The notes: a model not told the origin generated them from the sequence alone. A stretch of 64,000 nucleotides of DNA from Enchytraeus crypticus (GCA_905160935.1 CAJHZI010000642.1:1387501-1451500), one strand, 5' to 3'. Shown: positions 43,162 through 53,674, numbered from the stretch's first letter. Made by a program: numbers and translations.

Positions 43162-43402
43162 TAAACGCGCATTATAGTGAATAATCCACTATGTTGATCT
43201 CTATCACTTTTTAGTACCACATGTTTAAACCGTTAGGCAATTTGAACCATTATCCGTATAACCAGTCCAGTGAATGTCCGAGATTTTACTCTCAGATCAG
43301 CGCGGACGGGATTCGAACTTACGATGGTTCAATTCACCTCAGGATATGTCATTTAAAACTTCATGGCGTTAATCCTACGATATTAAGACATTCCAAAGAG
43401 TG
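43162..43402 (-). mobile_element. tRNA-derived SINE copy (AATAGCGCAATGG family)
   Basis: Reverse-strand copy: CGCGCATTATAGTGAATAAT, CCACATGTTTAAACCGTTAG, CAGTGAATGTCCGAGATTTT, ACTCTCAGATCAGCGCGG, GGGATTCGAACTTACGATGG. The tRNA-like head seen at 60353 is degraded here. The short ORF in it is not a gene. Confidence 0.75.
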
Positions 43403-44074
43403 CCACTGTCGTCAATAACAACATTGCTCGAGCTCTATGGAGCCAAATCAAGTTGACGAGCAAATAAGGTCCAAAAATGATGCAGAGACCAGGTAACGAA
43501 TTAAAGAAAGGATGGTTTACTTGTTGGTCGCAACTCAAGGACACTGGATGGGAAATAGACATCGAAAAACGAAGGTCTTACTGCTATGGCGCTGTTCATC
43601 GGAGAGCAAAGGCTGACGTGATTGAAAAGGAAGAGTTCTGAAGAGTGGATAGAAGAAAATTCAATATTTGCGGCGCAACAGGGTTCGAGTTAATGAGTAT
43701 TTCCATCTCTCTCCTTCCCCCCATTCAGTCTTCCGACCTCCCCCCTCCCCCCACTTAGGGTCGGTTTAAATTCAAAGGCACTATATGGGGATCGACTTTT
43801 AACTTCCCACTTTAATGAATGGTGGCAGGACGGGGGAGGGGGGGGGGGCGGGTCGATATACACATGTAACATATAAAAATTATTTAAATAATTAATAAAA
43901 TTATTTAATTAATTACTTAATTGTCAAATAGAACTTTGCCTCTTTACCTTTCTTTGAAATCTGAGAATAATTGTCGTATTTTTCATTTTTGTGCCATTTA
44001 ATTAATGAAAAAAGTGTGACTTTGTCATTTATATAGTAACACTCTTACAATTCGAATGAAACTTTGGATTGAAT
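43403..44074. other. Intergenic, no recognised gene
   Basis: Contains C-rich and G-rich runs near 43730-43755 and 43835-43853. The stretch 43470-43640 reads partly open with basic peptides but matches no family I know. Confidence 0.45.
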
Positions 44075-44430
44075 TTCTGGATTTTGGAATTTGCACCGTT
44101 TTTGGACCTTCTTTTTTTGCTCGCCGGCTTGATTTTGTCTCAATAGTGCTCGATGTTGTCATTGATGACTGTAGCACTCTAATTGTTGTTATTATTGTAA
44201 TTATTGAAACAAAATAACTATTTTATTTTATATTCGGGAGAATGTGAAACTTCTTTCATTTTGCGAAATTTACTGTGCAAAGTAGATATCCTTTTCTTGA
44301 ATTCTCTTTTGTCTTTGGACTGATTTTTAAAATTGTCACAGTTGTGGACCTTCCTTTTGCTCACTGGAGTAGATTTGTCTCAATAGTATTCGATGTTGTC
44401 CTGGACGACAGTAACACTCTAACTGTTGTT
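44075..44430 (+). repeat. Two tandem copies of the TTTTGTCTCAATAGTG repeat upstream of FAM161
   Basis: Copies at about 44075-44200 and 44280-44430 share TTTGCACCGTTTTTGGACC or equivalent, CTCGCCGGCTTGATTTTG, TCTCAATAGTGCTCGATG and ACTCTAATTGTTGTTAT. The second ends about 28 bp before the first FAM161 ATG, so it must overlap the promoter or 5-prime UTR. Confidence 0.7.
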
Positions 44431-44457
44431 ATGTTATTTTAAGTGTAAAACCAACAT

Positions 44458-45168
44458 ATGGCAGCATTGTTTACAGCGTCTTGTTGCCAAGGCAACAATA
44501 CAAACATGGCGGCGCATAACTTTGCTGCATTTGCTAACACTCTCGTGACTCCTGCTCCTCCATACACCTCCGGTGGTCGTGCAGGCCTCGCTGGCTCTAC
44601 CGGTCGTGCGCCCGGCTCGTCCCGTCCGCGAGGTCCTAGTTCTATAGCCGGTGATAAAGTCTCGAGGGAGAATTTCTACGGAGAAAATAGTGGTAGGCGA
44701 TCGGTGCAGTCTATGTTTGACGATTCGATGCGCAGGTCTACCTTGTCCCCTACTGAACCTACTTATATCGGTGAGATCCCCGAACAGAAGAAGCCTTACA
44801 TTATTATGAAAAATCATCCAGTTTTCCCAGACGGGGTTCGACCATTCAGGAATTCGTTTTCTCCAACTAGTTATATTCGATCAGGATTTGCATTGAAATC
44901 TCCTAAAAGTTCCCCACCTACGTCGCCTAACAGAACAAGATCACCATCCCCTTCCATGGGCAGAAGAAGTCCGACAACTAGTTCTGCCAGGATATCTCCA
45001 GATCCTTCTAGATATTCTCCAGATTCACCCTTGATGCATTCTAGTAGAGAGCAAATTGTACCTAAACGTTCTCCAGTGGAAAGATTTGCAGCTCAGTCTA
45101 AAAATGGTGGCGTGTATGGTGGTCATGATGAATCAATTGATGAAGATTATTACCAGGAGCTTCTTAAA
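44458..45168 (+). CDS. FAM161A: FAM161 exon 1: disordered N-terminus
   Basis: Starts at ATG 44458 (in-frame TAA at 44446) or at 44506, where AACATGGCGG is the better Kozak context (MAAHNFAAFANTL). The 237 codons are rich in S, P and R: PAPPYTSGGRAGL, KPYIIMKNHPVFPDG, SPKSSPPTSPNRTRSPSPS, ending DEDYYQELLK|gtaagc, phase 0. Low-complexity and probably disordered; NRTRSPSPS-type clusters look like proline-directed phosphorylation sites (inference). Confidence 0.85.
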
Positions 45169-45456
45169 GTAAGCTATATCTAACCATTAAGTCTCATTAT
45201 TTAGATTAAAATTACTGGTAAATTTAATTAATTATTAATGTCAAATAAAGTAAAAGTAAATAGTAAATAGTACTTGTCACTTATTATAGTTTATATCATT
45301 CGATACTGGTTGAAACTGCATTCATATTGAAGGTTGACTTTTGCTGTTTATCCTAATAATCATGAATAAACCAATTAAAAATTGTTTTTGTTCTTACTTT
45401 GGATTGCAATTGGATAAGGGCTATGATACCTTTAATATATATATTATATGTATATA

Positions 45457-46271
45457 CACTGTGTTTTTTATAACTGATACCCCAAATTATTTTTACAATA
45501 AAGTTGAAAGAAGTTAACCGATGTTCTTGGTATTTACCGAACTTGACCAGTAGCCAATTCTACAAAATATTGAGAAATTTCATTTTAATATCTTTCATAA
45601 CGTGAAAGGTATACTTTTGCGAATAGGATTGGGGTCAGATAAGAAAGTTCCAGTACAGGATTATGGGTGTGTTACTTTTAACGTAAAATTATTTATTTAA
45701 AAATAAAAGCGAACACGTAATGTAGAATTTCTGCTAAAGCTTTTTTGAAGAACAATCACTTCTTAGCAAAACTACGTAAATTGCGTGCTGATATGTTCTT
45801 AATTGACAAAGTTATTGAACTTTTAATGCATGCATTGCATGTCTGGGTACACCTGTTATCACCGCAGCCACTGCAGAGATGTCCACTAGCTCCACTGTTA
45901 AAATGACTTATTCGTTTATTCTCTTCAAGCAATGCATGCATTAAAAGTATTTTACGTCGTTTTGAAAAGAAATGATTGCTCTTCAAAATAGCATTAGCAG
46001 AAATTTTATTTTACATGTTCGCTATTATTTGCAAAGAAATAATTTTACGCTAAATGTAGCACTCCCGTAATCCTGTACTGAAAATTTCTTATCTGACCCC
46101 ACTCCTATTCGCCAAACTATAACTTTCACGTTGTTAAAGATATTAAAATGACATTTGTCCATGTTTTGTAGAATTGGCTGCTGGTCACGTACTGTAAATA
46201 TCAAGAACATCGGTTAACTTCTTACGACTTTATTGTTAAAATAATTTGGGGTATCAGTTATAAAAAACACA

Positions 46272-46274
<3 letters not shown>
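45457..46274. mobile_element. Foldback element with about 380-bp inverted arms, TA-flanked
   Basis: The left arm (45457-45838) and the right arm (45929-46274, reverse complement) match closely from CACTGTGTTTTTTATAACTG to TTTTAATGCATGCATTGC, around a GC-richer loop of 90 bp (45839-45928). The left arm has an extra 37-40 bp near its inner end. TA lies directly outside both ends (in TA repeats), consistent with TA target use by Tc1/mariner-type transposases; no transposase is encoded. Several apparent ORFs inside are not genes. Confidence 0.88.
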
Positions 46275-46308
<34 letters not shown>

Positions 46309-46460
46309 ATATATATAATATATAATATACTTGAATAACTGTATATATAGCCGCCAATCCTTCGTTGTCGCGACCCCATGCCCAATAGACTCTAATGAAC
46401 AAATAGCTATATATATAATTATATATATATATATATATAAATACATAATCTATATATATA
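46270..46460. repeat. (TA)n tracts
   Basis: TA repeats at about 46275-46306 and 46410-46438 and AT-rich sequence around them. Confidence 0.9.
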
Positions 46461-46474
46461 CTTTACTATCTTCT

Positions 46475-46830
46475 TCAGTGCACTGCCTAGTGGCAGGTTC
46501 AGGGTACATATTCATACTCAAAGTCTCTTTTCTCGCTCCATAAGAGCACTCCTTAGATCAACAAGTTAATCCCTTCACAAAGTCTATGCCTTATCCATAT
46601 CTTATGTAGCCGGTAGCTTGGGAAAAGTATGGCTTCTGAGGCGATTTCTCGTTGCCTTCCTCAGTTAGATGGATTAATTACCATTTAATCCTGGGAGAAA
46701 ATATTTTATGGTGAGGTGTGTCCCCTCTTGCCAGCCATCCTCAGCTCCTGCCTTTAGTCGCATGTACATGCGGCAGATTGTTTGCGGTTGCCCTATTCTG
46801 CAGTGGTCCATCTACACCCGAGCACAACAT
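46475..46830 (-). mobile_element. SINE-like element with LINE-type tail (longest copy)
   Basis: On the minus strand: CCATGTTGTGCTCGGGTG, GAGGAAGGCAACGAGAAATC, GCCTCAGAAGCCATAC, AAGGCATAGACTTTGTGAAG, GGATTAACTTGTTGATC, GGAGTGCTCTTATGGAGCG, ATATGTACCCTGAACCTGCC and ACTAGGCAGTGCACTGA. It gives the order of blocks found singly at 25490, 34585, 39915 and 51440. The last block is the tail of the LINE fragment at 37690-38130. Confidence 0.7.
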
Positions 46831-46949
46831 GGGTAACTTTACTATATACTATAAATATTGACATTCTGTGCCACTGTGTTTTGATTATATTTCCTTATGT
46901 AAGTCATTGATACTCTCATTTCATATTTCAATAAATTTCTGATATGCAG

Positions 46950-47274
46950 ATGAAGGAGGAGCATAAACGAACTCTACTCATGTGCGAGAGCCTATACAAA
47001 GACAAGATTCAGGAGCTTGAGCATGCAATAAGCCGGTCTAAATCTGGTCAACTCATGCAAGCTTCACACTCTAACAGCAATATTCTAGAAGTACATGGTA
47101 GCAAACTTACTGGTTCGATGAGATCCAATAGAAAGCAGCCTGGAGATAAACTGGAGCAGGATGACCCAGTTATCGATGGGAATTATCTTGAGGTTGTTCA
47201 GAATCTCGTTACTACTCCCGTTATGAACGACTCTGAAAGAAGAAAGTTTTCCACTCAGCATAAGCCTCCTTCAG
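46950..47274 (+). CDS. FAM161A: FAM161 exon 2
   Basis: MKEEHKRTLLMCESLYKDK, IQELEHAISRSKSGQ: a heptad-patterned coiled coil of about 35 residues, then a polar region ending HKPPS; phase 0 in, phase 1 out (TCAG|gtacgt). The (K/E)EH---L-ML-SLY segment resembles the N-terminal FAM161A coiled coil. Confidence 0.85.
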
Positions 47275-47783
47275 GTACGTTTATTTGGTGAGGATAAGCC
47301 TCCTTTTAAGAATATTTTATAGGTGGTGGAAGGTACTTCAGTGCTATCCATTTTGAATTCAGTGAAAGGGAATTGTAATTTTTGGTAGCTTACTAAATAT
47401 TTTCTAAATTTGTCGTCTTTTACTCTTAAAATTAAGTGATTATCTTTGTCTTTTTTGATAACATCTAACTAATTTCCCTCTAAATTTATTGCTCTATTGC
47501 TGAAAGGGGTAATATTTGTGGGGCAATTGGCACTTACTAGAGGCAACCTTGATTAACATATTAAACAAGGCGGTGTTGGACAGATTGTTTGAACTTATTG
47601 CTCACTTATATCTCTAAGTGCACTGCCCAGGGGCAGATCCAGAAATTTTCTAAAGGGGGGCCAAATGCAAAGTGCTTCCCTGACATTGCCTTATGGCGAG
47701 GAACCAGACGTTACATTCTAATTGATTGATTGAGACTACAATTGTGTGATTACATTTCATGCATTGCTATATTTTGCATGTAG
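47275..47783 (+). other. FAM161A: FAM161 intron 2
   Basis: Contains a one-ended GGGGCAGATCCAG element piece (47625-47668) immediately followed by a GACGTTAA-family SINE tail (47672-47738). Confidence 0.75.
47625..47738 (+). mobile_element. Nested remnants: GATCCAG element end, then SINE tail
   Basis: AGTGCACTGCCCAGGGGCAG and ATCCAGAAATTTTC (left end of the 61445 element type), then CCCTGACATTGCCTTATGGC, GAGGAACCAGACGTTACATT and ATTGATTGATTGAG. The tails abut with few intervening bases. Confidence 0.55.
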
Positions 47784-48206
47784 GTAAGCTAGCCAAACCT
47801 ACTCAAACAATGAAGGAGACCTGGGCCACAGTCCTCTATCCTCCAGATGGCTCTAGACTCTCCTATGCCGGGGTAGCTGGCTCCGAGGGTGTGTCAAACA
47901 AGAGAAGCGTTGCCGTGGGTAACGACTATCACCCACATCAACGGTCGTCAAGCGTCGTGGAGCTGCAGAGGTCGAGCGAGCAGTGGGAAACGAGAACCGT
48001 TGACAATGATTCGCCATGGCAACGTGGTGGTAGCGTTAGCGACAGTGAGGGGGATGTTACGGGTAGGGCTGGTAGCGAGAGAGAGGTGGGGGGAGAGAGT
48101 GAGATGAGGGCGAGAGCTATGCGAGAGATAGAGAACATGTGGAGAGATTTCACGGTTGATTATGGGAGACATAGTGCGCAGTTTGGAAACGTCAGGAGAA
48201 AGAAAG
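47784..48206 (+). CDS. FAM161A: FAM161 exon 3
   Basis: GKLAKPTQTMKETWATVLYP, serine-rich middle, then MRARAMREIENMWRDFTV and DYGRH; phase 1 in and out (AAAG|gtaggg). The IENMW-DF segment precedes the FAM161 domain in known proteins (family resemblance). The GRAGSEREVGGESEMRAR part is low complexity. Confidence 0.85.
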
Positions 48207-48642
48207 GTAGGGTTTAAGTTAATAATTGTAATTGTAGGTATTTTAAACTTGCAGACGATTATAATTTCAAAGTCAGCTATCTTAATAATTGATCGATTGA
48301 GCTTTTAAACTTTTTTTCTTTTTGAACTTTTTTAGCTCACCGGCTTATATTTGTCTCAATAGTGCTCGATGTTGTCATTGATATTAGTAACACTTTAATT
48401 GTTATTATTATTATTATTTCTATTTTAATTGCTACTTTTTTTACCCTGGGTGCAAAGAACCCGAGGTTTGATAAAAACGATTCAAGCAATATGTGCTGAA
48501 TTGCTTCCAGTCTACTGGAGACCATCTAACTGCTTAAAAGAATTGCTGAGCAGACTGCATTAAATATTTGCAAAGTTATGAAAGCCTTTATTATTATTAT
48601 TATTATTATTATTTATTATTGTTATTATTGTATTATTATTAA

Positions 48643-48682
<40 letters not shown>

Positions 48683-49247
48683 TTTTTTTAATTTTACCCC
48701 GGTGTAAAGAACCTGGGGTTTGATAAAAACGATTCTTATTATTATTATTATTATCATTGTGGACTTCCAGTATCCATAACTTAACATAGTAGACCTATAG
48801 CAGCCATAGCGGATGACAAAAATATGCAGATAACTTTAAAAGATAGGGCCTATAGCTATGTATAGTTCTGAGGAAAAAATAAATGGAGAACCTGAATAAA
48901 TCAAGAATAACGTTATAATATGCAAGAGTTAAATAACTCTGTGAGTATGCATTATCAGATTAAATTCATCAAAATTAAATATAGCCTATATAAAACATCA
49001 CAAGAAGTATATGCATACTATAGTATCACTTAACAATGTGCAATTAGTCAATATTATAGAGAAAGTGAAGATAACGCCAAAAGAGAGTTTAATGGTCGGA
49101 AGGAGCAAGTACCATGAGTACAAAAATTATGATTTGTTAAAAAATATTGATTTACTATTATGATTATTATTATTATTTATTGATTATGATTGATTAAATT
49201 ATGAATTTACCGCTATCTCATTACATGCTCATTACCTGTGCTCATAG
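48207..49247 (+). other. FAM161A: FAM161 intron 3
   Basis: A copy of the TTTTGTCTCAATAGTG repeat (48310-48400), two copies of CCCNGGTGYAAAGAACC-GAGGTTTGATAAAAACG (48445-48475 and 48690-48740), and a long ATT repeat (48590-48680). Confidence 0.75.
48310..48745. repeat. Interspersed repeat cluster with (ATT)n
   Basis: GGCTTATATTTGTCTCAAT, AGTGCTCGATGTTGTCATTG, ATT tract, CTGGGTGCAAAGAACCCG, AGGTTTGATAAAAACGATTC, ATT tract of about 90 bp, then CCCCGGTGTAAAGAACCTG and again GGTTTGATAAAAACGATTC. Confidence 0.8.
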
Positions 49248-49455
49248 CTTCAACGACAGCAGCAGTCCCTGGCACTAGAACACGCTGGGGAGGTTTTGCC
49301 ACTGAACCAATGGGGAGGAGCCAGTCTATGACACACCTCCAGGCTGCAGGAAGCCCCGCCGATCATCAGGAGACAGACAGGAGCCGCACCGTGTCGTGGA
49401 AGAATAGGATCACAATACCGGAACCATTTCAAATGACTCTAAGAGAAAACAGCAG
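49248..49455 (+). CDS. FAM161A: FAM161 exon 4: start of the conserved domain
   Basis: ASTTAAVPGTRTRWGGFA, then SWKNRITIPEPFQMTLREN. (V/I)PEPF-MT-RE is the first FAM161 hallmark. Phase 1 in, phase 2 out (AGCAG|gtgaat). Confidence 0.93.
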
Positions 49456-49614
49456 GTGAATCATCTAGTTCTTGAATCTAAACTATTGTGTGTTGAGTAT
49501 AATAATTCGAGATTTATGCGAATAGTGTTAGATGGTTCAGATATTTTTCTTTGAACGTAAGTTAACTTTCGTGTGTTTTCGTGGTTGAAATTTAACAAAA
49601 AATTCCAGTCATCC

Positions 49615-49765
49615 TTTTAAATTATCTCCATCATCGTGGGATACGAATAGACTTTCATTTTTTCATTCGTTTTAGAAAATTTTGTTGCAATTTCTAAAGC
49701 ATAGGCACTCACCGACCGAATGCTCTTTCTGATGTTGGTTTGGATCTTATTGCCTAGTTTTTAGG
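49615..49765 (-). mobile_element. SINE-like copy of the GAT-tail family (partial)
   Basis: GTGGGATACGAATAGAC, GACCGAATGCTCTTTCTGAT and GTTGGTTTGGATCTTATTGC align to 42800-42960. Confidence 0.6.
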
Positions 49766-49857
49766 CCGGTATCCATTTAAATTTATTAACTAAATAAATC
49801 ACTGTTATTGAGCAGACGTTCATTGACTGAATCCCCATTTGTCACTCCGTGCAGGTG

Positions 49858-50112
49858 CGCTGCAATTATACACGCATTATAGTGAAATGATCAACCATTT
49901 TGATATCTATCACTTTTAATACCACGTGTTTAAACCGTTAGGCAATTTAGACCATTTTCCGTATAACCAGTCTATTGAATGTCCGAGATTTTACTCTCAC
50001 ATCAGCGCGGCTGGGATTCGAACCCACGAGGGTTCAGTTCACCTCAAGGTCTGTCATTTAAAACGTCATGACGCTATGTACATCTCTAACCATTACGCTA
50101 TCGAGACATTCA
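49858..50112 (-). mobile_element. tRNA-derived SINE copy (AATAGCGCAATGG family)
   Basis: CACGCATTATAGTGAAATGA, CCACGTGTTTAAACCGTTAG, GAATGTCCGAGATTTTACTC, TCAGCGCGGCTGGGATTCGA, ACCCACGAGGGTTCAG and TTACGCTATCGAGACATTC. The last parts are the reverse complement of the tRNA-like head. Confidence 0.8.
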
Positions 50113-50156
50113 AACATTAAATTAAACATTTTATATTAAACATATATTTCGTGCAG

Positions 50157-50342
50157 ACCTAGGACGCCGCACAAGACGCGCGCGATGCAGGACGTGGAGG
50201 AGCGGCGTGCGGCGCGTCAGAGAGCCTACGAGCTCGAGTGTGAGAAGAAGTTCAAGGCCACGCCTCCTCCTGCCCACATCTACGTGCCGCTCTTTGATGA
50301 ACTGATGGAAGAACAAGAGCGAAGGAGAAGTGAAACACGCAG
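50157..50342 (+). CDS. FAM161A: FAM161 exon 5: FKATPPP motif
   Basis: MQDVEERRAARQRAYELECE, KKFKATPPPAHIYVPLFDEL, MEEQERRRSETR. FKA-P-P-H---PL-(D/E)---EE is the strongest FAM161 signature. Phase 2 in and out (GCAG|gtatga). GC-rich compared with its surroundings. Confidence 0.95.
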
Positions 50343-51024
50343 GTATGAACTATGGCTGTATGCAGTAGTAGTTCAGATCTACAGCATAGTGAATGACAGT
50401 GTGCATATATAGATGCATTTAGCTTTTAGAGAGACAGTTCTGATTATTATTGTAGATAATATCTACTTCGTCTTCACGTGCCCTTACGGGATTGGACTCG
50501 ACGAGAGTCGATTTAGCTGATTTCTTGAGATATGTTGTAGAATTTGGTGCTTAGCTAATTATATTTTATCATACTAAGGACAACACAAATTAAATTAAAT
50601 TTTTTTCGATGTCTCTCGCTAAAATTAGTTAAGCTAATATGTATTGAAAAGTATAACCATATTTTTTATTGATGTAAATTTTAATTGATTTGATTAGTTT
50701 TTTTATTTAGAAAATTTTGGTAACTGAGGGTTGTGCTAATCGAAACGCCACGGTAAGGTTACCTAATGTTCAAATAAAATTTATTTAACAGAAAATTTCA
50801 GAGGCTAACCTATCCTCGCCCTCCCTCCTCCCCTCTGTCAAACCTGTTCTGCTATTGATATTATGGCTGTTTGTTATTGCCATTATGTTAGGAATTATAG
50901 ATTATTTGATCTGAAACGCCTTTTTAAAGTATAGAGATACATTTGCATGATATACTCTATTAAGCATTAAATATTTTAATTCAGGTTTTTTCAGTGATTA
51001 TTAATTTTGTTGCTACTTAACTAG
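50343..51024 (+). other. FAM161A: FAM161 intron 5
   Basis: GTATGA to ACTAG. Unique AT-rich sequence, nothing recognised. Confidence 0.7.
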
Positions 51025-51169
51025 GAAAGCGGCAGAAATGCTTTTAGCCACTCAGAAACCTTTTCAAATGTCAAAGAGGGATGAGCAAGAGCTGGAGAAG
51101 AAGAAGAAAGAAGCTCCAGTGATTCGTAAAAGCATCGAGGCCACTGAATCTGCTAGGACTCTGTTCAGG
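51025..51169 (+). CDS. FAM161A: FAM161 exon 6
   Basis: KAAEMLLATQKPFQMSKRDE, QELEKKKKEAPVIRKSIEA, TESARTLFR; phase 2 in, phase 0 out. ELLA-Q-PF-- -(R/K)-E is a conserved block directly after FKA-P-P. Confidence 0.95.
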
Positions 51170-51439
51170 GTATATAATTCTAAATCTCGATACCAATTCT
51201 GCTTTCTCTCTCATGTTTTATCTCTATCTCCATTTCTCGCTCTTAAATGAATTAAATGTTTACTGAGTCTCTAGTGGTGCGCTAATTAGTGTGCCTCTGA
51301 TTTGCAGTCCTATCAGTCATTTAAGTAAATACATATGAAATCTTCAATGACCTTTATAATATGTTTTATAATATTAAAGTATGTTCTTTTTGGTTTTTTA
51401 TCTGGGCCACTGAAGATTTATAGAACAATCGTAAACTGC

Positions 51440-51645
51440 ACGTGTTGGAAGAGGCACTAAGCAAGAACCGAGAAAGCACCTCAGAAAGGAAACCACCTCA
51501 GAGACCATTATTCCCAATTAAGGCATAACTTTATGAAGGGATAAGCTCTTTGATCGATGCTATTCTCTTTATGGAGCGTGCCAGCAGACTACGAATAGTA
51601 ATAGGTACCTTGGACCTGCCACTTGGCAAAACAGAGAGGAAAAGT
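51440..51645 (+). mobile_element. SINE-like copy with LINE-type tail
   Basis: GTTGGAAGAGGCACTAAGC, AAGAACCGAGAAAGCACCTC, AGAAAGGAAACCACCTCAG, AAGGCATAACTTTATGAAGG, GTACCTTGGACCTGCCACTT and GGCAAAACAGAGAGG. Similar block at 5200-5250. Confidence 0.65.
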
Positions 51646-51776
51646 ATGTTCTAGACGACATGGCAAACCTTTATGAAAATTATGGCAGTTGTACTTCTAT
51701 TTTACTTTTCTAATCATCACTTTGTTGATATGTTCAAACTATAGATTTTTATGCAATTAGCGCAATCAAATACAAA

Positions 51777-51777
<1 letters not shown>

Positions 51778-51852
<75 letters not shown>

Positions 51853-51872
51853 TCTATATATATATATATTAT
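51778..51872. repeat. (TA)n microsatellite
   Basis: Two or three TA tracts with AATA and CATC interruptions. Confidence 0.95.
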
Positions 51873-52002
51873 TTTTAGTGGATTATCTAGTCTTTACTGG
51901 TTGTGTTTGAATGGACACAAGACTGGCAAATAGTTTTTGCAACCTAGGATGAATATCTTGTTTAATTCTTCTTAATGAACTGCTGTATTTGTGAACTCAT
52001 AG

Positions 52003-52172
52003 GCTAAGCCATTTCCGGAGCACCTGTTTCAGGGACTAGTGACGAGGAGCAGTTCCAGGGCACAAGCAAAGAAAGAGCCACGTTCTGCCTCTCTGCCTCG
52101 ATCAATGGAGGGGCGTGGTTATGGTTCTACCCCTGGACCTGTGAAAAAAGTACAACATAAGCAGGATTACAG
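52003..52172 (+). CDS. FAM161A: FAM161 exon 7
   Basis: AKPFPEHLFQGLVTRSSSRA, QAKKEPRSASLPRSMEG, KKVQHKQDYR; phase 0 in, phase 2 out (ACAG|gtgtga). FKA-PFP-H-(F) repeats the style of exon 5 and is conserved in the family. Confidence 0.92.
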
Positions 52173-52599
52173 GTGTGACTGTCTGCACATTGATGTGTAG
52201 TGTATTGTATTCATCTTATGCATATTCTATTCTATATGAATACTGTGTAATTGTATTTATTAGTATTGTTTTTGGATCAACGAACCTGTGTCATTTAGGA
52301 TATCATATTTATTTCTTTTCAACACATGTCTTTTCAGATCGTTTTGGTAAAGTAATATTATTATTTATTATAATATTTTTATTAAAGTAGTATTGGTAGT
52401 ATTGTTGGTAGTAGTTGTGTCGTCAACTTTCAAAGCAGCTATTGCTCTACATGTCTTCTATCTAGTGAAGATCTAAATGGCATTGTTTAAAGTCTTATAA
52501 CTTACTTTTAATACGTGAGATGGGATGGCAGATAGGATGTAGTTAAGAGAGTTTGGAGGAAGAGATGGCGGTTAAGATAGAGAGAGCTAGACCACAACT

Positions 52600-52870
52600 G
52601 AAGAGGGATGCGGACGTTAAATTAAGTATTACTAAAATAACCTAATAGGGGATTGATTGACTGACGATACAGTGTGCGACAGATAGAAATGGAAAAGGTC
52701 TATTCGTATCCAGGCCATAGTTGAACTGTGATTCAAGAACAGAAGAAGATGATTATGATGATGCTGATGGTGGTGCTGGTAGTGATTGTGATGGTGGCGG
52801 CGATGGTGATGGTGCTGGTGATGATGATGATAATGATGATGATGATGATAATGATGATGATGATATTCAG
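52600..52870 (+). mobile_element. SINE tail fragments with GAT repeats
   Basis: GATGCGGACGTTAAATTAAG (52606-52625), GGGGATTGATTGACTGACG, TATTCGTATCCAGGCCATAG, TGATTCAAGAACAGAAG and about 100 bp of GAT/GGT repeats, i.e. both tail types in succession. Confidence 0.55.
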
Positions 52871-53029
52871 GTTATAAGCAATTACAACATACCGTGAACC
52901 AGTTTTTGTTTATGAGGCTGAGTTATCTTAAAAGTTGAAGTCTGGTACTTTTGGAGTTCGATTCAAATGTTTTCAGACAGAACTGTTTTTATCGGCACTA
53001 TTAAGAGGATATGTATTTGTTGTAGTTGT

Positions 53030-53480
53030 GTCGATTGGGTGACATGGTATAGTGACATGATAGAGTGACATGATGAGTGACATGATGGGGTGACACGATG
53101 GGTGACATGATGGAGTGACATGATGGGTGACATGAAGGAGGGACATGATGGGTGACATGAAGGAGTGACATGATGGGGTGACACGATGGGTGACACGATG
53201 GGTGACACGATGGGTGACACGATGGGTGACACGATGGGGTGACACGATGGGGTGACGTGATGGGGTGACGTGATGGGTGACGTGACGGGTGACACGATGG
53301 GTGACACGATGGGTGACACGATGGGTGACACGATGGGGTGACACGATGGGGTGACGTGATGGGGTGACGTGGTGGACACGATGGGTGACACGATGGGATG
53401 ACATGATGGGTGACAGGATGGGTGACATGATGGGTTGACATGAATGATGGGGTGACATGATGGGTGACATGATGATAAAT
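53030..53480. repeat. Satellite, 12-13 bp unit
   Basis: About 35 copies of GATGGGTGACAC or GATGGGGTGACA. The 146 to 176-aa ORFs on the minus strand are repeat translations. Confidence 0.92.
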
Positions 53481-53674
53481 GATGGGGTGACACTATTTCA
53501 CAACAGGCATCAGCTGATGATGACTTCTCATTAATTAGCTTTTTTCTATTTCACTCGCTCATTAGACTAAAATTTAACAGTTTTTGCAAAATGCAGAACA
53601 GCACTATTTTAAGCTAAAAATTACCAAGCTATAAAGTGTGCTCAGTTGTATCCTCTATTGATGTTTGTTTACAG

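Larger units (their letters stand above)
45169..46949 (+). other. FAM161A: FAM161 intron 1
   Basis: GTAAGC to TATGCAG. Holds the 818-bp foldback element (45457-46274), TA tracts on both sides and a reverse SINE copy at 46475-46830. Confidence 0.85.
49456..50156 (+). other. FAM161A: FAM161 intron 4
   Basis: Reverse GAT-family SINE (49615-49765) and reverse tRNA-derived SINE (49858-50112). The second ends about 45 bp before the exon 5 start, so the acceptor and branch point lie next to SINE sequence. Confidence 0.75.
51170..52002 (+). other. FAM161A: FAM161 intron 6
   Basis: Contains a SINE-like copy with LINE-type tail (51440-51645) and TA tracts (51778-51870). Confidence 0.75.
52173..53674 (+). 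other. FAM161A: FAM161 intron 7
   Basis: A GAT-rich block (52640-52870) with GCGGACGTTAAATTAAG and a 12-13 bp satellite (53030-53480). 52200-52600 shows nothing recognised. Confidence 0.75.

Noticed and set aside
43221-43418. 65-aa ORF with relatives at 49926 and 60320
   Set aside because: Similarity among the three ORFs comes from the shared tRNA-derived SINE, not from a protein family.
43440-43660. Partly open basic peptide region, considered as a retroelement coding relic
   Set aside because: No convincing family motif could be identified.
52963-53493. Histidine/serine/proline-rich ORFs of 146-176 aa, minus strand
   Set aside because: Translation of a 12-13 bp satellite in three frames at once.
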